A stretch of 64,000 nt of DNA from Paenibacillus sp. FSL K6-1096 (GCF_037977055.1 NZ_CP150274.1:6572001-6636000); one strand, 5' to 3'. Shown: positions 26,622 to 35,473, numbered from the stretch's first letter. Numbers and translations are program-made. The notes: generated from the sequence alone by a model not told the origin.

Positions 26622-27044
26622 ATGAACATCAGCACCCGGTTTGCGGTGGCTATTCATATTCTAACTTTAATCGACAGCAACAAGGACGGTAAAAGCACCT
26701 CCGAATGGATTGCAAGCAGCGTGAATACGAATCCGGTGGTGATCCGCCGCCTCACAGGGATGCTCAGCAAGGCTGGCCTGGTGGAGGTCCGTCCCGGTGT
26801 GGCCGGGGCGAAGCTTACCCGCAGCGCTGCCGATATCACCTTGCTTCAGATATATAAAGCTGTGAATGCCGTAGAAGAGAACTCATTGTTCGCGGTGCAT
26901 GAGCATCCGAATCCGGAGTGTCCGGTGGGGAAGAACATCGCCGGAGCCATCGTTCCTGTATTCTCGCAGGCACAGAAGGCGATGGAGGATGAATTGCAGA
27001 AAGTTACGCTGCATCAGATCGTCCATCAGATTCCGGCAGGCTGA
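26622..27044 (+). CDS. Rrf2-family transcriptional regulator
   Basis: 140 residues beginning with MNISTRFAVAIHILTLI, the usual Rrf2 start, followed by a winged helix and the dimerisation helix. Only one cysteine (NPECPVGKNI) lies where IscR/NsrR proteins have three, so an iron-sulfur cluster is unlikely; it is closest in type to the YwnA subgroup. The ATG follows GGAAGGAGAGATTGTC. A redox or thiol signal acting on the adjacent AhpD-fold gene is possible. Confidence 0.82.
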   Translation: MNISTRFAVAIHILTLIDSNKDGKSTSEWIASSVNTNPVVIRRLTGMLSKAGLVEVRPGVAGAKLTRSAADITLLQIYKAVNAVEENSLFAVHEHPNPECPVGKNIAGAIVPVFSQAQKAMEDELQKVTLHQIVHQIPAG

Positions 27045-27150
27045 GACCGCCGCGTTAATTTTAAGCAAATCTTCAGCCTTGCTTTATATGTTTTTAAGGT
27101 TCGGGGAGTATAGTTAAGATCTCCACCCCCCAGTGGAACCATTGTTGTCA

Positions 27151-27178
27151 GACTCTGCCGTGCCTCGGCGGGGTCTTT
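27151..27178 (+). terminator. Terminator-like hairpin downstream of Rrf2 gene
   Basis: Stem GACTCTGCCG / CGGCGGGGTC with one mismatch, then TTTCG. Confidence 0.6.
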
Positions 27179-27321
27179 CGCTGTGTATAGGGGGATTTTC
27201 TTATTTTTCATCAAACCTTTAGGTGCTTTTCATCTGGCGTTAAGCTTCGGCTGTTATATTAATCACATGACCCCTTACAATAGACATTGGCCCTGCCGGT
27301 TCCCGGCAGGGCCCCTTTTTT
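27179..27321 (+). ncRNA. Possible small-RNA unit between two terminators (uncertain)
   Basis: Gene-free stretch with a TATATT-like -10 box near 27255 and a strong terminator at 27289-27321 (GGCCCTGCCGG / CCGGCAGGGCC then T run) that does not follow any coding sequence. A short transcript ending there would explain the terminator. The rest of the 27045-27462 interval shows no other feature. Confidence 0.3.
27289..27321 (+). terminator. Strong intrinsic terminator without an upstream gene
   Basis: Eleven-base perfect stem GGCCCTGCCGG / CCGGCAGGGCC with a three-base loop, followed by CCTTTTTT. Confidence 0.8.
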
Positions 27322-27462
27322 GGGACAATGCACATTTCCTGCGGTGTTCTTTACACAGGTTAGCCGATCGTATAGACTGACACAAGGGTGATTGGAGCCG
27401 GCAAGAAGCAGCAGCACTAATATAGTTGATGTCCAGTGAATAAACCGGGGAGTGATCTCGTA

Positions 27463-28008
27463 ATGGTTATATTTTGCAACGGGGACCTGAGTGTCCGCAG
27501 ACTGGAACGGGAAGATGCACCACTGCTGGTCCGGTGGCTTTCAGACCCGGCTGTGCTGGAGTATTACGGCGGCCGGGACTGTCCGCATGATATGGAGAAG
27601 GTGCAGGCGGAGTTTTATAGCAGGGAAGAGGAAGAGATTCATCGCGGGATTGTTCAGTTTAAGGGCCGGGATATAGGCTATATCCAGTTCTATCCTGTTG
27701 GCAGTGAAGAGAAGGATGTGTATGGATACGCAGATTATACAGGCAGAATCTATGGCATGGATCAGTTTATCGGCGAACCCCAATTATGGAACCAGGGCAT
27801 CGGATCGCTGCTTGTCGGCGGCATGGTACAGCATCTGGTCGAAGTGGAACAGGCTGACCTTATTGTCATGGACCCGCAATGCCGGAACCACAGGGCGCTA
27901 AGAGTGTATGAGAAAAACGGGTTTGTCCGCGGCAAGCTTTTACCGGAGCGCGAATGGCATGAAGGCGAGCGGAGAGACTGCTGGCTTTTATCATATACGC
28001 CTACATAA
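27463..28008 (+). CDS. GNAT acetyltransferase, AAC(6')-like
   Basis: 181 residues. The acetyl-CoA-binding motif is IGEPQLWNQGIGSLLVGGMV and the C-terminal part contains RALRVYEKNGF, as in aminoglycoside 6'-acetyltransferase-type GNAT proteins (Acetyltransf_8). The actual substrate is unknown and resistance should not be assumed. The ATG at 27463 lies ten bases after GGGGAG. It may be cotranscribed with the next small gene, 35 bases downstream. Confidence 0.82.
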   Translation: MVIFCNGDLSVRRLEREDAPLLVRWLSDPAVLEYYGGRDCPHDMEKVQAEFYSREEEEIHRGIVQFKGRDIGYIQFYPVGSEEKDVYGYADYTGRIYGMDQFIGEPQLWNQGIGSLLVGGMVQHLVEVEQADLIVMDPQCRNHRALRVYEKNGFVRGKLLPEREWHEGERRDCWLLSYTPT

Positions 28009-28043
28009 ATCTGTACGGAATGATTAATAAGGAGATGTAGATC

Positions 28044-28412
28044 ATGAAGAATCAATATACCCTCCTGGGAGCTGCCCTGATTCTGGGACTTAGCCTGGTT
28101 GGAGGCAGTTACGTAATTAGTCATGGGCTGCAGATGCAGCCGCAGGCGCAGGTGGATACGCAAGATGAGCACCCGTTGATGACGCTTGCAGAGACCGCAC
28201 GCTTCCTGCGGCTGAGTGAGGATCAGGTGAAGAATATAATGAAGGCAGAGAATGCCATGCTGCGCAATGACGGCCCTTTCGAGGGGATGAAGCTCCCTTA
28301 TCTCAAGGTGGATAACGAGTTTTTGTTCAATAAGCAGCAGGTAATGCTCTGGATTCAGGCGGCTTCGCAGGAGAAAAGGGTGTATATGGGAGAGAAGCTG
28401 ATCAGTAAATAG
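28044..28412 (+). CDS. Membrane-anchored protein with excisionase-like helix-turn-helix
   Basis: 122 residues: one N-terminal membrane helix (LLGAALILGLSLVGGSYVI) and then a domain reading LMTLAETARFLRLSEDQV ... LPYLKVDNEFLFNKQQVMLWI, the pattern of an HTH_17/excisionase DNA-binding domain. With a short basic N-terminus the positive-inside rule places the domain outside the cytoplasm, where it could not bind DNA. It may have been recruited to another task, or topology may be reversed. ATG follows AAGGAGATGTAGATC. Confidence 0.65.
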   Translation: MKNQYTLLGAALILGLSLVGGSYVISHGLQMQPQAQVDTQDEHPLMTLAETARFLRLSEDQVKNIMKAENAMLRNDGPFEGMKLPYLKVDNEFLFNKQQVMLWIQAASQEKRVYMGEKLISK

Positions 28413-28439
28413 AGAGGGGCTGAGTGGAGGGAGCGCGTA

Positions 28440-29120
28440 ATGAAATTTTTCACTATACCATGGTATGAGGAGATGCAGGTGCGCGGGTTCATGGTCTTCC
28501 CGGAGACGGAGCAGGACTGGCTGGAGGATGTCGCCTGGCATGTGGCGGAAGGCATCAGCTATGAGGAGCGGGCGCAGGATGCGCTGGACTATCACAAGGC
28601 AGACTTGCTGAAGTATCTTCCTGAATATTTCCATGCTTCCATCCATGAGGGAACGCTCAAAGCGGTTTATCCGGCTCCTGAATTCAGGGAACGCGCAGAA
28701 CAATGGTGCCGGGAGGCGGATGAGCGGATACAGGCGAAGTTCATCGAATACCGCCGAGGCTACGAAGCTATTAAAAACAAGCTCCCCGCACAAGCGGTCC
28801 AGTTAGCCGAGGGTTCTCTGCATGACGCCCGCGTCATCTCCTGCTCTGAGCCTGAGGAGGGCATCGTGGAGTTAGTGCTGGATTGCAGCGGAGCTATGCA
28901 TTATCAGTGTGATGTGCTGCTCAGATTCACCGGGGTGAGCGGACTTAGCCTGCCGGATCGAATCGCGGGAAAGGTCTGGTTGTATGATGAAATCTGTGCA
29001 GTGGAGCAGGGGTTCGAGCTGGGGGTCCTGATGGATTCCCCGCTTTGGGAGTTCAGCATTACTGCGCAGGATGTATCGATTGAGCTGCCGGGTTCACCCC
29101 CGTTTGAAGCGTTATTATAG
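28440..29120 (+). CDS. DUF4085 family protein
   Basis: 226 residues starting MKFFTIPWYEEMQVRGF, with the DUF4085 pattern LPEYFHASIHEGTLKAVYP and a beta-rich C-terminal half (LHDARVISCSEPEEG, VELVLDCSG). Cytosolic; no known function. The start ATG follows GGAGGGAGCGCGTA. It lies 27 bases after the membrane-HTH gene and a weak hairpin (CCTGCC GGTT GGCAGG) follows at 29140-29156. Confidence 0.75.
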   Translation: MKFFTIPWYEEMQVRGFMVFPETEQDWLEDVAWHVAEGISYEERAQDALDYHKADLLKYLPEYFHASIHEGTLKAVYPAPEFRERAEQWCREADERIQAKFIEYRRGYEAIKNKLPAQAVQLAEGSLHDARVISCSEPEEGIVELVLDCSGAMHYQCDVLLRFTGVSGLSLPDRIAGKVWLYDEICAVEQGFELGVLMDSPLWEFSITAQDVSIELPGSPPFEALL

Positions 29121-29222
29121 GATATGTTTGTTCAGAAGTCCTGCCGGTTGGCAGGGCTATTTGTATTTTCCAAAAGTAATTGACAAACATATATAGTGCT
29201 ACTATACTTAAGTTAGTTAATG

Positions 29223-29241
29223 TGTAACGGAAATAGTTACA
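29223..29241 (+). promoter_or_regulatory. Candidate operator of the CatE-like gene
   Basis: Perfect inverted repeat TGTAAC-N7-GTTACA about 120 bases before the start codon, just downstream of a possible -10 (TATACT near 29204). MarR-type regulators commonly control such VOC dioxygenase genes; the binding protein is not encoded nearby. Confidence 0.4.
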
Positions 29242-29363
29242 GGGCATGAATGGGTTTGAATAGGCTGGAATGACAGAGGAATAAACAGCTAACACTAAGC
29301 GGTATGAAGCAGGAAATGGAACCAGTGGCATTAATCCATCAATATTAATCAGGAGGGATTCAG

Positions 29364-30230
29364 ATGACAGCAACAGCAGTATTACCGCAAGAATTGGAGA
29401 TTGGACGGGTACAGATCCGGGTAAGCAACCTGGAGCGGTCGCTTGACTTTTATCAGAATGTGGTAGGCTTGAAGATTCTGCGGCAGGAAGGGCGCGAGGC
29501 GCAGATGACTGCTGACGGCAAGCAGGTGCTGCTTGTACTGCGCGAGATTGAGCAGGCCCGGATTCTGCGGCGGAATTCAGCTGCGGGCTTGTATCATTTT
29601 GCGATTCTGCTGCCGGACCGCCCGAGTCTGGGCCTGGTGCTCCGCAATCTGATCGCTTCGGGCATCCAAGTCGGCCAGGGAGATCACCTGGTCAGTGAAG
29701 CCCTGTATATCGAGGACCCGGACAACAATGGCATTGAGCTATACCGCGACCGGCCCCGCGATACCTGGAAATATGAAGCCGGCGGACATGTGGTGATGAC
29801 CACTGATCCGGTCGATGTAGACGGCCTGCTGGCTGCTTCAGAGGGACTGAGCTGGAGCGGATTGCCTGCCGGTACCGTAATCGGCCATGTTCACTTCCAT
29901 GTCGGTGATCTGGCAGAGGCCAAGCGGTTCTATGTGGATGCGCTGGGATTCGAGGTTACAGCCAACTACGGAGCGGCGGCCTTGTTCATCTCCGCAGGCG
30001 GATACCACCATCATATGGGGCTGAATATCTGGGCAGGCCAGGGAGCGCCCGCTGCTCCTGCCAATGCGGCTGGTATCGACTACTTCACGCTGCTGCTCCC
30101 TGACAGCGGGGCCGTGCAGCAGGTGGCTGAACGTGTGAAGCAGGCCGGCTACGCGGTGGAAGAAGCTGATGGGATCGTTACATTGAAGGACCCCTGGAAT
30201 ATAGGGATCAAGCTTCTAGTTAGTCGCTAA
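29364..30230 (+). CDS. VOC-family dioxygenase (CatE/catechol 2,3-dioxygenase-like)
   Basis: 288 residues built of two VOC modules. The C-terminal module has the metal ligands: His in IGHVHFHVGD, His in HHHMGLNIW, and a late Glu. In the N-terminal module the first ligand position reads RVQIRV with Gln in place of His, so only one half binds metal, as in CatE-type enzymes. The family opens catechol or hydroquinone rings, or isomerises glyoxal adducts. ATG follows AGGAGGGATTCAG. The inverted repeat upstream suggests repression by a phenolic or oxidant sensor. Confidence 0.82.
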   Translation: MTATAVLPQELEIGRVQIRVSNLERSLDFYQNVVGLKILRQEGREAQMTADGKQVLLVLREIEQARILRRNSAAGLYHFAILLPDRPSLGLVLRNLIASGIQVGQGDHLVSEALYIEDPDNNGIELYRDRPRDTWKYEAGGHVVMTTDPVDVDGLLAASEGLSWSGLPAGTVIGHVHFHVGDLAEAKRFYVDALGFEVTANYGAAALFISAGGYHHHMGLNIWAGQGAPAAPANAAGIDYFTLLLPDSGAVQQVAERVKQAGYAVEEADGIVTLKDPWNIGIKLLVSR

Positions 30231-30247
30231 TGTGACCGGTAACGTTA

Positions 30248-30298
30248 ACGGGAGGTACAAGCGGAGGATATTGATCTCCGCCGTGCCTTCCGTTTCTT
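30248..30298 (+). terminator. Terminator after the VOC gene
   Basis: ACGGGAGGTACAAGCGGAG pairs with CTCCGCCGTGCCTTCCGT, then TTTCTT. Confidence 0.75.
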
Positions 30299-30387
30299 GG
30301 CGTCTAATCAGGCCTGTAGCCGTCTGTACAGAGGTCTGGTGTATAGGTTATTATTATGTTCAGACTTAGGACCGGGAGATGATAGGC

Positions 30388-32421
30388 TTGGAGACTTTTC
30401 TTGCTGTACTGCTGCTGCTGGGCTTGATCGCAGTATCGAATATCGTGAACCGGTTCATTCCGTTTGTTCCGGTTCCGCTGATTCAGATTGGACTTGGCAT
30501 TATTGCCGCACTGATTCCGACGGGAATACATATGCATTTTGAACCAGAGCTGTTTTTCGTGCTGTTCATTGCTCCGCTGCTCTTCAATGACGGGCGGCGG
30601 ACGCCGCGCGATGAGCTGTGGAATCTGCGGGCGCCGATTCTGCTGCTGGCGCTTGGGCTCGTATTCGTCACCGTCTTTGTCGCAGGCTATGCGATCAACT
30701 GGATGATTCCTTCCATTCCGCTGGCTGCTTCCTTCGCGCTGGCGGCGATCCTGTCTCCTACGGATGCGGTAGCGGTTGGCGCGCTGGCAGGCAGAGTGCA
30801 TCTGCCGAAGAGCATCCACCGGATTCTTGAAGGGGAATCGCTGATGAACGACGCCTCCGGCCTGGTGGCCTTCAAATTTGCGATTGCGGCCATGGTTACC
30901 GGTGTCTTTTCCCTGCCTAAGGCTTCGCTCAGCTTCGTGCTAATCGCCGCCGGAGGGCTGTTGCTTGGCGCAGTACTGTCATTCCTGCTGATCCGGGTCA
31001 GTGTGTTCATCCGCAGGTTCGGGATGGAGGATGTGACGATCCATGTGCTGCTGCAGATTCTTACGCCGTTCATCATCTACCTGATCAGTGAAGAGGTCGG
31101 GGTATCCGGCATTCTCGCTGTGGTGGCCGGCGGCATCATGTTCGCTATTGAGAAGGACCGCACGGTGTCCCCGCAATATAAGCTGCAGCTTGTATCCGCC
31201 AGTACCTGGTCTGTATTGCTGATGGTCCTGAACGGTCTGGTATTCCTGATTCTGGGCGTATCTGTACCGGATGTGGTTGGGGTCATCTACAAAGACCCGG
31301 CGCTCAACAACTTCATGGTTGCCGGGTATGTCCTGGCGATTACTGCGCTGCTTATTGTCGTACGTTTCCTGTGGGTCTATGGTTATTCCTTATATGAGAG
31401 CAAGCGCCGGAAGGCGGAGAAGGCGCCGCTCCGCTCGCAGATTATTACGTCGATCTCCGGTGTCCGGGGAGCGGTGACCCTGGCAGGGGCCTTCTCTATT
31501 CCGCTGGTGCTGGGTGACGGCGTCACCCCGTTCCCGGAACGTGATCTGATCATCGCGCTGGCTGCAGGCGTGATTCTGGTGTCGCTGGTCATCGCCAGCA
31601 TCTTCCTGCCGCTGCTTGCCAGCCGGGAGGAGACAATAGTCCAGCCAGCCGCAGCCGGCAGCCCGGCCAGCACAGAGCTGGCCGCGAGAAATGTAGTCAT
31701 TGACGCCGGTATGTCGATGCTGCGCAGTCTGGTCTCTGAGAGCCCTGAACAGGCGAGGCAGCCTGTCCTGCTGGAGTTCACGGACAAGATTGACAGAATC
31801 TGCGCGGCAAGGGCGGATCACGATCCGGCCGATGAGGAGCTGCGCCGCAAGGCAGTTGAAGCCCGGATGAATGCGCTGGAGGCAGAGCGCACAGAGCTGC
31901 GGCGGATTATGGAGAATGGGGCGATTCCGGAGCCTGTCGCCGTGAAGATGGAGGAGCTGCTGGATCATACGGAATCCCTGCTGTGCCAGCGGCTGAATAC
32001 ACAGCTCCGCTTCTCCTTAACGGAAATTCAGCGGCTGTTCTCCGGCTTGTTCAGCGGTAAGCTGGGGGGCGGGGAGAGCCGCGCCGCGCTGCAGAATGCT
32101 GAGGCGGCCCGGACGGCCAAGATGGCGATGTGCAGGGCGGCAATCTCAGCCGTAAGCGACAACATGAGTGAGGAGAACCGGGAAGCGTCGCAGAAGATCA
32201 TCGGCAAGTATCAGCAGATGGAGGCCCGGCTGGCTCAAGGAGAGGGCTGGATCAAGGATGGTGTAGTGGATGACGGGAAGCTGGAGCTGAAGCTGCAGGC
32301 TATCCAGGAGCAGCGTAATACCGTGCAGGAAATGTATCAGAACGGGGCGATTAATCTGAAGGTAGCCGGCAGGCTGCGGCGGTTCGTGGATCAGCTGGAG
32401 ACCTCCATCTGGGAGGATTAG
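30388..32421 (+). CDS. nhaK: NhaK/NhaP-type Na+(K+)/H+ antiporter
   Basis: About 677 residues, the length of Bacillus NhaK. Ten to twelve membrane helices (about 1-410) contain the CPA1 signature ALAAILSPTDAVAVGALAG (ion-binding Asp) and GESLMNDASGLVAFKFAIA; a long cytosolic helical tail (about 430-677) follows. It exchanges sodium or other cations for protons. I prefer the TTG at 30388 (reading METFLAVLLLLGLIA, as in the family) because GGGAG lies 9 bases before it, while the ATG at 30379 abuts the site. Confidence 0.88.
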   Translation: METFLAVLLLLGLIAVSNIVNRFIPFVPVPLIQIGLGIIAALIPTGIHMHFEPELFFVLFIAPLLFNDGRRTPRDELWNLRAPILLLALGLVFVTVFVAGYAINWMIPSIPLAASFALAAILSPTDAVAVGALAGRVHLPKSIHRILEGESLMNDASGLVAFKFAIAAMVTGVFSLPKASLSFVLIAAGGLLLGAVLSFLLIRVSVFIRRFGMEDVTIHVLLQILTPFIIYLISEEVGVSGILAVVAGGIMFAIEKDRTVSPQYKLQLVSASTWSVLLMVLNGLVFLILGVSVPDVVGVIYKDPALNNFMVAGYVLAITALLIVVRFLWVYGYSLYESKRRKAEKAPLRSQIITSISGVRGAVTLAGAFSIPLVLGDGVTPFPERDLIIALAAGVILVSLVIASIFLPLLASREETIVQPAAAGSPASTELAARNVVIDAGMSMLRSLVSESPEQARQPVLLEFTDKIDRICAARADHDPADEELRRKAVEARMNALEAERTELRRIMENGAIPEPVAVKMEELLDHTESLLCQRLNTQLRFSLTEIQRLFSGLFSGKLGGGESRAALQNAEAARTAKMAMCRAAISAVSDNMSEENREASQKIIGKYQQMEARLAQGEGWIKDGVVDDGKLELKLQAIQEQRNTVQEMYQNGAINLKVAGRLRRFVDQLETSIWED

Positions 32422-32470
32422 ACCGCAAGAGCGCCTGTGCTGCAACATAGTGTAACCTGATTAAATGTAC

Positions 32471-32520
32471 AAAGCCCGCTTGCGCAGGGACCCCTGGGTC
32501 CTTGCTGCAAGCGGGCTTAT
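32471..32520. terminator. Bidirectional terminator between antiporter and exporter genes
   Basis: AAGCCCGCTTGC pairs with GCAAGCGGGCTT, with an inner GACCC/GGGTC stem. It separates convergent genes. Confidence 0.85.
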
Positions 32521-32537
32521 TGGTGCTGCCTGGGTGA

Positions 32538-32978
32538 TCAGGCGGACCTTTTTGGAAGTTTCTTGAGGCGCATAAAGACCTGGCCCAGCACCTCGCTCAG
32601 CACCAGCCCGGCAGCAATGGCTCCGGACAGCAGGAGCGCCTGAACCCCAAACTGGATGCCAAGGTTATTATCATTCTCCACGAACTTGCGCATGGCATCA
32701 TACGCAAGACCGCCCGGCACAAGCGGGATGATGCCGCCGACACTGAAGATAATGACCGGCATCTTGAAGGAACGCGCAAAAAACTGGCTGATCAGTCCGA
32801 CCACAACGGTAGCGCCAAAGGTGGCGACGACCGTATCGGAGCTGTAATCCAGCAGCAGGTACAGCATCCAGCCAATCATTCCGGCGAAGCCGCATTGCAG
32901 CAGTGCGCGCACCGGTGCATTGAACAGAATGCAGAAGGTTGAGGCAGCGATGAAGCTGGTGATCAATTGCAAAATCAT
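32538..32978 (-). CDS. Threonine/serine exporter, small (ThrE_2) subunit
   Basis: 146 residues with four or five membrane helices and PGGLAYDAMRKFVEND, a conserved part of the C-terminal domain of ThrE. In many Bacillales ThrE is split into this part and a larger one, encoded side by side. It starts 27 bases after the larger subunit gene, so both form one operon. The substrate is inferred from family only. Confidence 0.82.
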   Translation of the reverse strand: MILQLITSFIAASTFCILFNAPVRALLQCGFAGMIGWMLYLLLDYSSDTVVATFGATVVVGLISQFFARSFKMPVIIFSVGGIIPLVPGGLAYDAMRKFVENDNNLGIQFGVQALLLSGAIAAGLVLSEVLGQVFMRLKKLPKRSA

Positions 32979-33005
32979 GGCAGGACGACCTCTTTCAAAT
33001 GGGTG

Positions 33006-33773
33006 TTAAAAAATGGACAGGACCAGCCCGATGCCGGTCCCGATGGCAAACGCGGTCAGGAAGGCGTCCGCCCCTTTGGAGATGCCGGATACCAGATGCC
33101 CGGCCATCAGATCACGGACGGCGTTGGTGATAAGCAGCCCCGGCACAAGCGGCATCACGCAGCCGATGATAATCTTGTCCATTTCCCGCCCGATTCCCAG
33201 CCTGACGGAGAAGAATGCCAGCAGTCCGATGATGAAGGAGGCGATGAATTCCGCGAAGAAGCGGATCTGCACCAGGCGGTGAAGATAAGTGGCCGCTGCG
33301 AAGCCTGCACCGGAGATCAGCAGCGACGGCAGGGCATCCTGCAGGCTGCCCTTGAACATGACGGTGAAGCAGGCTCCGGTCAAGGCTGCCGCTCCGATCT
33401 GTACCCATACCGGGTAAGCATGGGCTGCATCATCAACCACGCCCAGGCGTTCGCGGGCTTCAGCAGCTGTGAGCTGGCGTTCGCTCAGCCGCCGGGAGAT
33501 GTCGTTGACCTCGGATACCTTCTGCAGGTCGGTTGTCCGCTCGGCGATGCGGAACAGCTTCACCGGCTCGGTCCGGCTGGTGGTGAACATAATGACCGTC
33601 GGGGTGACGTAGCTATGCGCACCGGGGAAGCCGAGCGCTGCAGCCATCCGGCTCATGGTGTCCTCCACGCGGTAGGTCTCTGCCCCGCTCTGCAGCATGA
33701 TCTTGCCCGCCAGCAGGCACAGGTCGATAATGTCATGCGTGGAAGTGTTGCTATTGTTGCTTGTGCTATCCAA
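33006..33773 (-). CDS. Threonine/serine exporter, large (ThrE/DUF1212) subunit
   Basis: 255 residues: a cytosolic N-terminal part with LCLLAGKIMLQSGAETYRVEDTM in two pieces (the DUF1212 signature), then five membrane helices ending in FAIGTGIGLVLSIF. It should pair with the small ThrE_2 protein encoded next. The start is a TTG about 9 bases after GGAGG. ThrE family members export threonine or serine; no direct evidence for substrate. Confidence 0.83.
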   Translation of the reverse strand: MDSTSNNSNTSTHDIIDLCLLAGKIMLQSGAETYRVEDTMSRMAAALGFPGAHSYVTPTVIMFTTSRTEPVKLFRIAERTTDLQKVSEVNDISRRLSERQLTAAEARERLGVVDDAAHAYPVWVQIGAAALTGACFTVMFKGSLQDALPSLLISGAGFAAATYLHRLVQIRFFAEFIASFIIGLLAFFSVRLGIGREMDKIIIGCVMPLVPGLLITNAVRDLMAGHLVSGISKGADAFLTAFAIGTGIGLVLSIF

Positions 33774-33884
33774 CTTCGTCGATCCTCCCCGGGAATGTTA
33801 TATATTCGATTGTCGCCGGAAAGTGTGAAAATTACAACCTTTATTGCAAATAATCTGAAAAATGCTGAACGAGCGCTGGAGCTA

Positions 33885-34466
33885 CTACTCATCGAGCGTG
33901 CATAATCCTGTGGCCACCCCGCCGGCGAGGATGGTCAGGATGGAATGAAAGAAGGTTTCCTTGGAGATCAGAATCCCTCCTGCGCCGATAATCATGAAGT
34001 CCGTCAGGAATATGATGAGGCCGACATTCAGCGGAACATAACGCCTGATGTATTTGGCCAGCAGGTCAGTTCCGCCTGTACTGGCCTTGAAGCGCAGCAT
34101 CAGCCCTAACCCGGTGCCCATGAGGAAGCCGCCGAGAATAGCGCTTGATATGGAGCCCAGCTCGATATAATACAGGAAGTAATACTGAAGCGGGTAGAGA
34201 AGCTCAATCAGGAAGGAGGAGGCCAGCAGGCCCAGAATGCTGGTATAGAAGATGTCCCGTTCCCGGAACCAGGCCAGCAGGAAGATCGGCAGACTGCAGA
34301 GCATGATGCAGACGCCGATTGCCGTGCCGGAGAGATAATTAATGATCAGGGCGATGCCGATAATTCCTCCGTCGAGGATTTTGTAGGGGACCAGGAAGAA
34401 GTTGGTTCCGGTGGCAATCAGCAGGCTGGCCAGCAGAATAATAACATAGCTTGGATAGGATCGCAT
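33885..34466 (-). CDS. YitT/YczE-like membrane protein, short form
   Basis: 193 residues with five or six helices and the YitT hallmarks ATGTNFFLVPYKILDGGIIG at the start and RFKASTGGTDLLAKY in the second half. Usual YitT proteins are about 280-290 residues with a C-terminal DUF2179 domain; this one ends after the membrane part. I chose ATG at 34466 because GGAG lies 9 bases upstream, while the ATG at 34475 touches the site. Function unknown. Confidence 0.78.
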   Translation of the reverse strand: MRSYPSYVIILLASLLIATGTNFFLVPYKILDGGIIGIALIINYLSGTAIGVCIMLCSLPIFLLAWFRERDIFYTSILGLLASSFLIELLYPLQYYFLYYIELGSISSAILGGFLMGTGLGLMLRFKASTGGTDLLAKYIRRYVPLNVGLIIFLTDFMIIGAGGILISKETFFHSILTILAGGVATGLCTLDE

Positions 34467-34539
34467 ATTCAACATCTCCGGATTAAGGCATGTCTTAATA
34501 CATATGCGGGCAATTGGAAAAAATATCTAAAATCCATGC

Positions 34540-35412
34540 TCACCGTGAATAAAGCTTCCGGAAGCGCAGCGGAGAGATCCCGACCTTGCGGCTGAAGCGC
34601 CGGGAGAAGTAAGCCGTACTCTCGAAGCCGGTGCGCTCTGCGATTCCCCCGACCGGAATCTCTGTCTTAAGCAGAAGCAGCTTGGCTTGCTCCAGCCGGT
34701 AATCGGTCAGATACTCCATGGGTGTTAGCCCGTAGACGCGCTTCATGCAGCGGGCTAAGTAATTGTAGTGAAAATGTAAGGCATCCGCCAGCGAGGCATT
34801 CGTAATCTGCTCCGCATAATGATTACGCAGATAAGCCTCGGTCTGCTCGGCAATCTCCGCCGCCTGGCTTCCGGCCGCGTCCCGCCGGGCCAGATCCATC
34901 GTCCGCAGCATCTCCTCGAAGATGCGCTGCTGCTGCCACACGGCGCTTGAGCGCCTGCCCTGGTTCAGCTGCAGCAGCTGTCCGGCCTGGCCGCTCCGTG
35001 CGAAGGGGACGGGGAGCGGAGCGAACTGGGGGATACGGATGGTATAGGGGTGGGTAAGGAACTTACGGAAATGCTCCTCCCGGTCTGCATATACCGGCTC
35101 ACCCGCAGATACCGTCCATTCTCCCACCGTGTGAAAATGAACCCAGTTGAAGATGGTCTCTGTCTCACAAGGACGGACTGAATAATGGTAGCGGTCAGGC
35201 AGCAGCACCAGGATGTGCCCGGCGTCCACTGCCCATTCTGTATCCTCTTCTCCAATGTGCAGGCATCCCTGCTCCACGAGAATCAGATCGAATTTGCCCA
35301 TACGACTGCGGTTCGGATGCTGGTCTCCGGGCAAATAGACGGTGCGGCCGCATTCCAGGAAATAGGGGAAGGGCGGCGCGGCAAGATGAATATAGGAAGA
35401 ATTAAATGTCAT
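34540..35412 (-). CDS. AraC-family regulator, likely of the GH127 gene
   Basis: 290 residues: N-terminal cupin-like sensor domain (about 1-150, GKFDLILVEQGCLHIGEED) and two helix-turn-helix motifs at the C-terminus (about 190-290, ITNASLADALHFHYNYLARC and IPVGGIAERTGFESTAYFSR). Such proteins bind a sugar and activate adjacent catabolic genes. It is divergent from the beta-L-arabinofuranosidase gene. The ATG follows AAGGAGCCGCTA. Confidence 0.87.
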   Translation of the reverse strand: MTFNSSYIHLAAPPFPYFLECGRTVYLPGDQHPNRSRMGKFDLILVEQGCLHIGEEDTEWAVDAGHILVLLPDRYHYSVRPCETETIFNWVHFHTVGEWTVSAGEPVYADREEHFRKFLTHPYTIRIPQFAPLPVPFARSGQAGQLLQLNQGRRSSAVWQQQRIFEEMLRTMDLARRDAAGSQAAEIAEQTEAYLRNHYAEQITNASLADALHFHYNYLARCMKRVYGLTPMEYLTDYRLEQAKLLLLKTEIPVGGIAERTGFESTAYFSRRFSRKVGISPLRFRKLYSR

Positions 35413-35473
35413 TAGCGGCTCCTTGTATAGGGATGTGTTCTGCGCTTACTTGGCATGATGGTTGTGTGAAATC

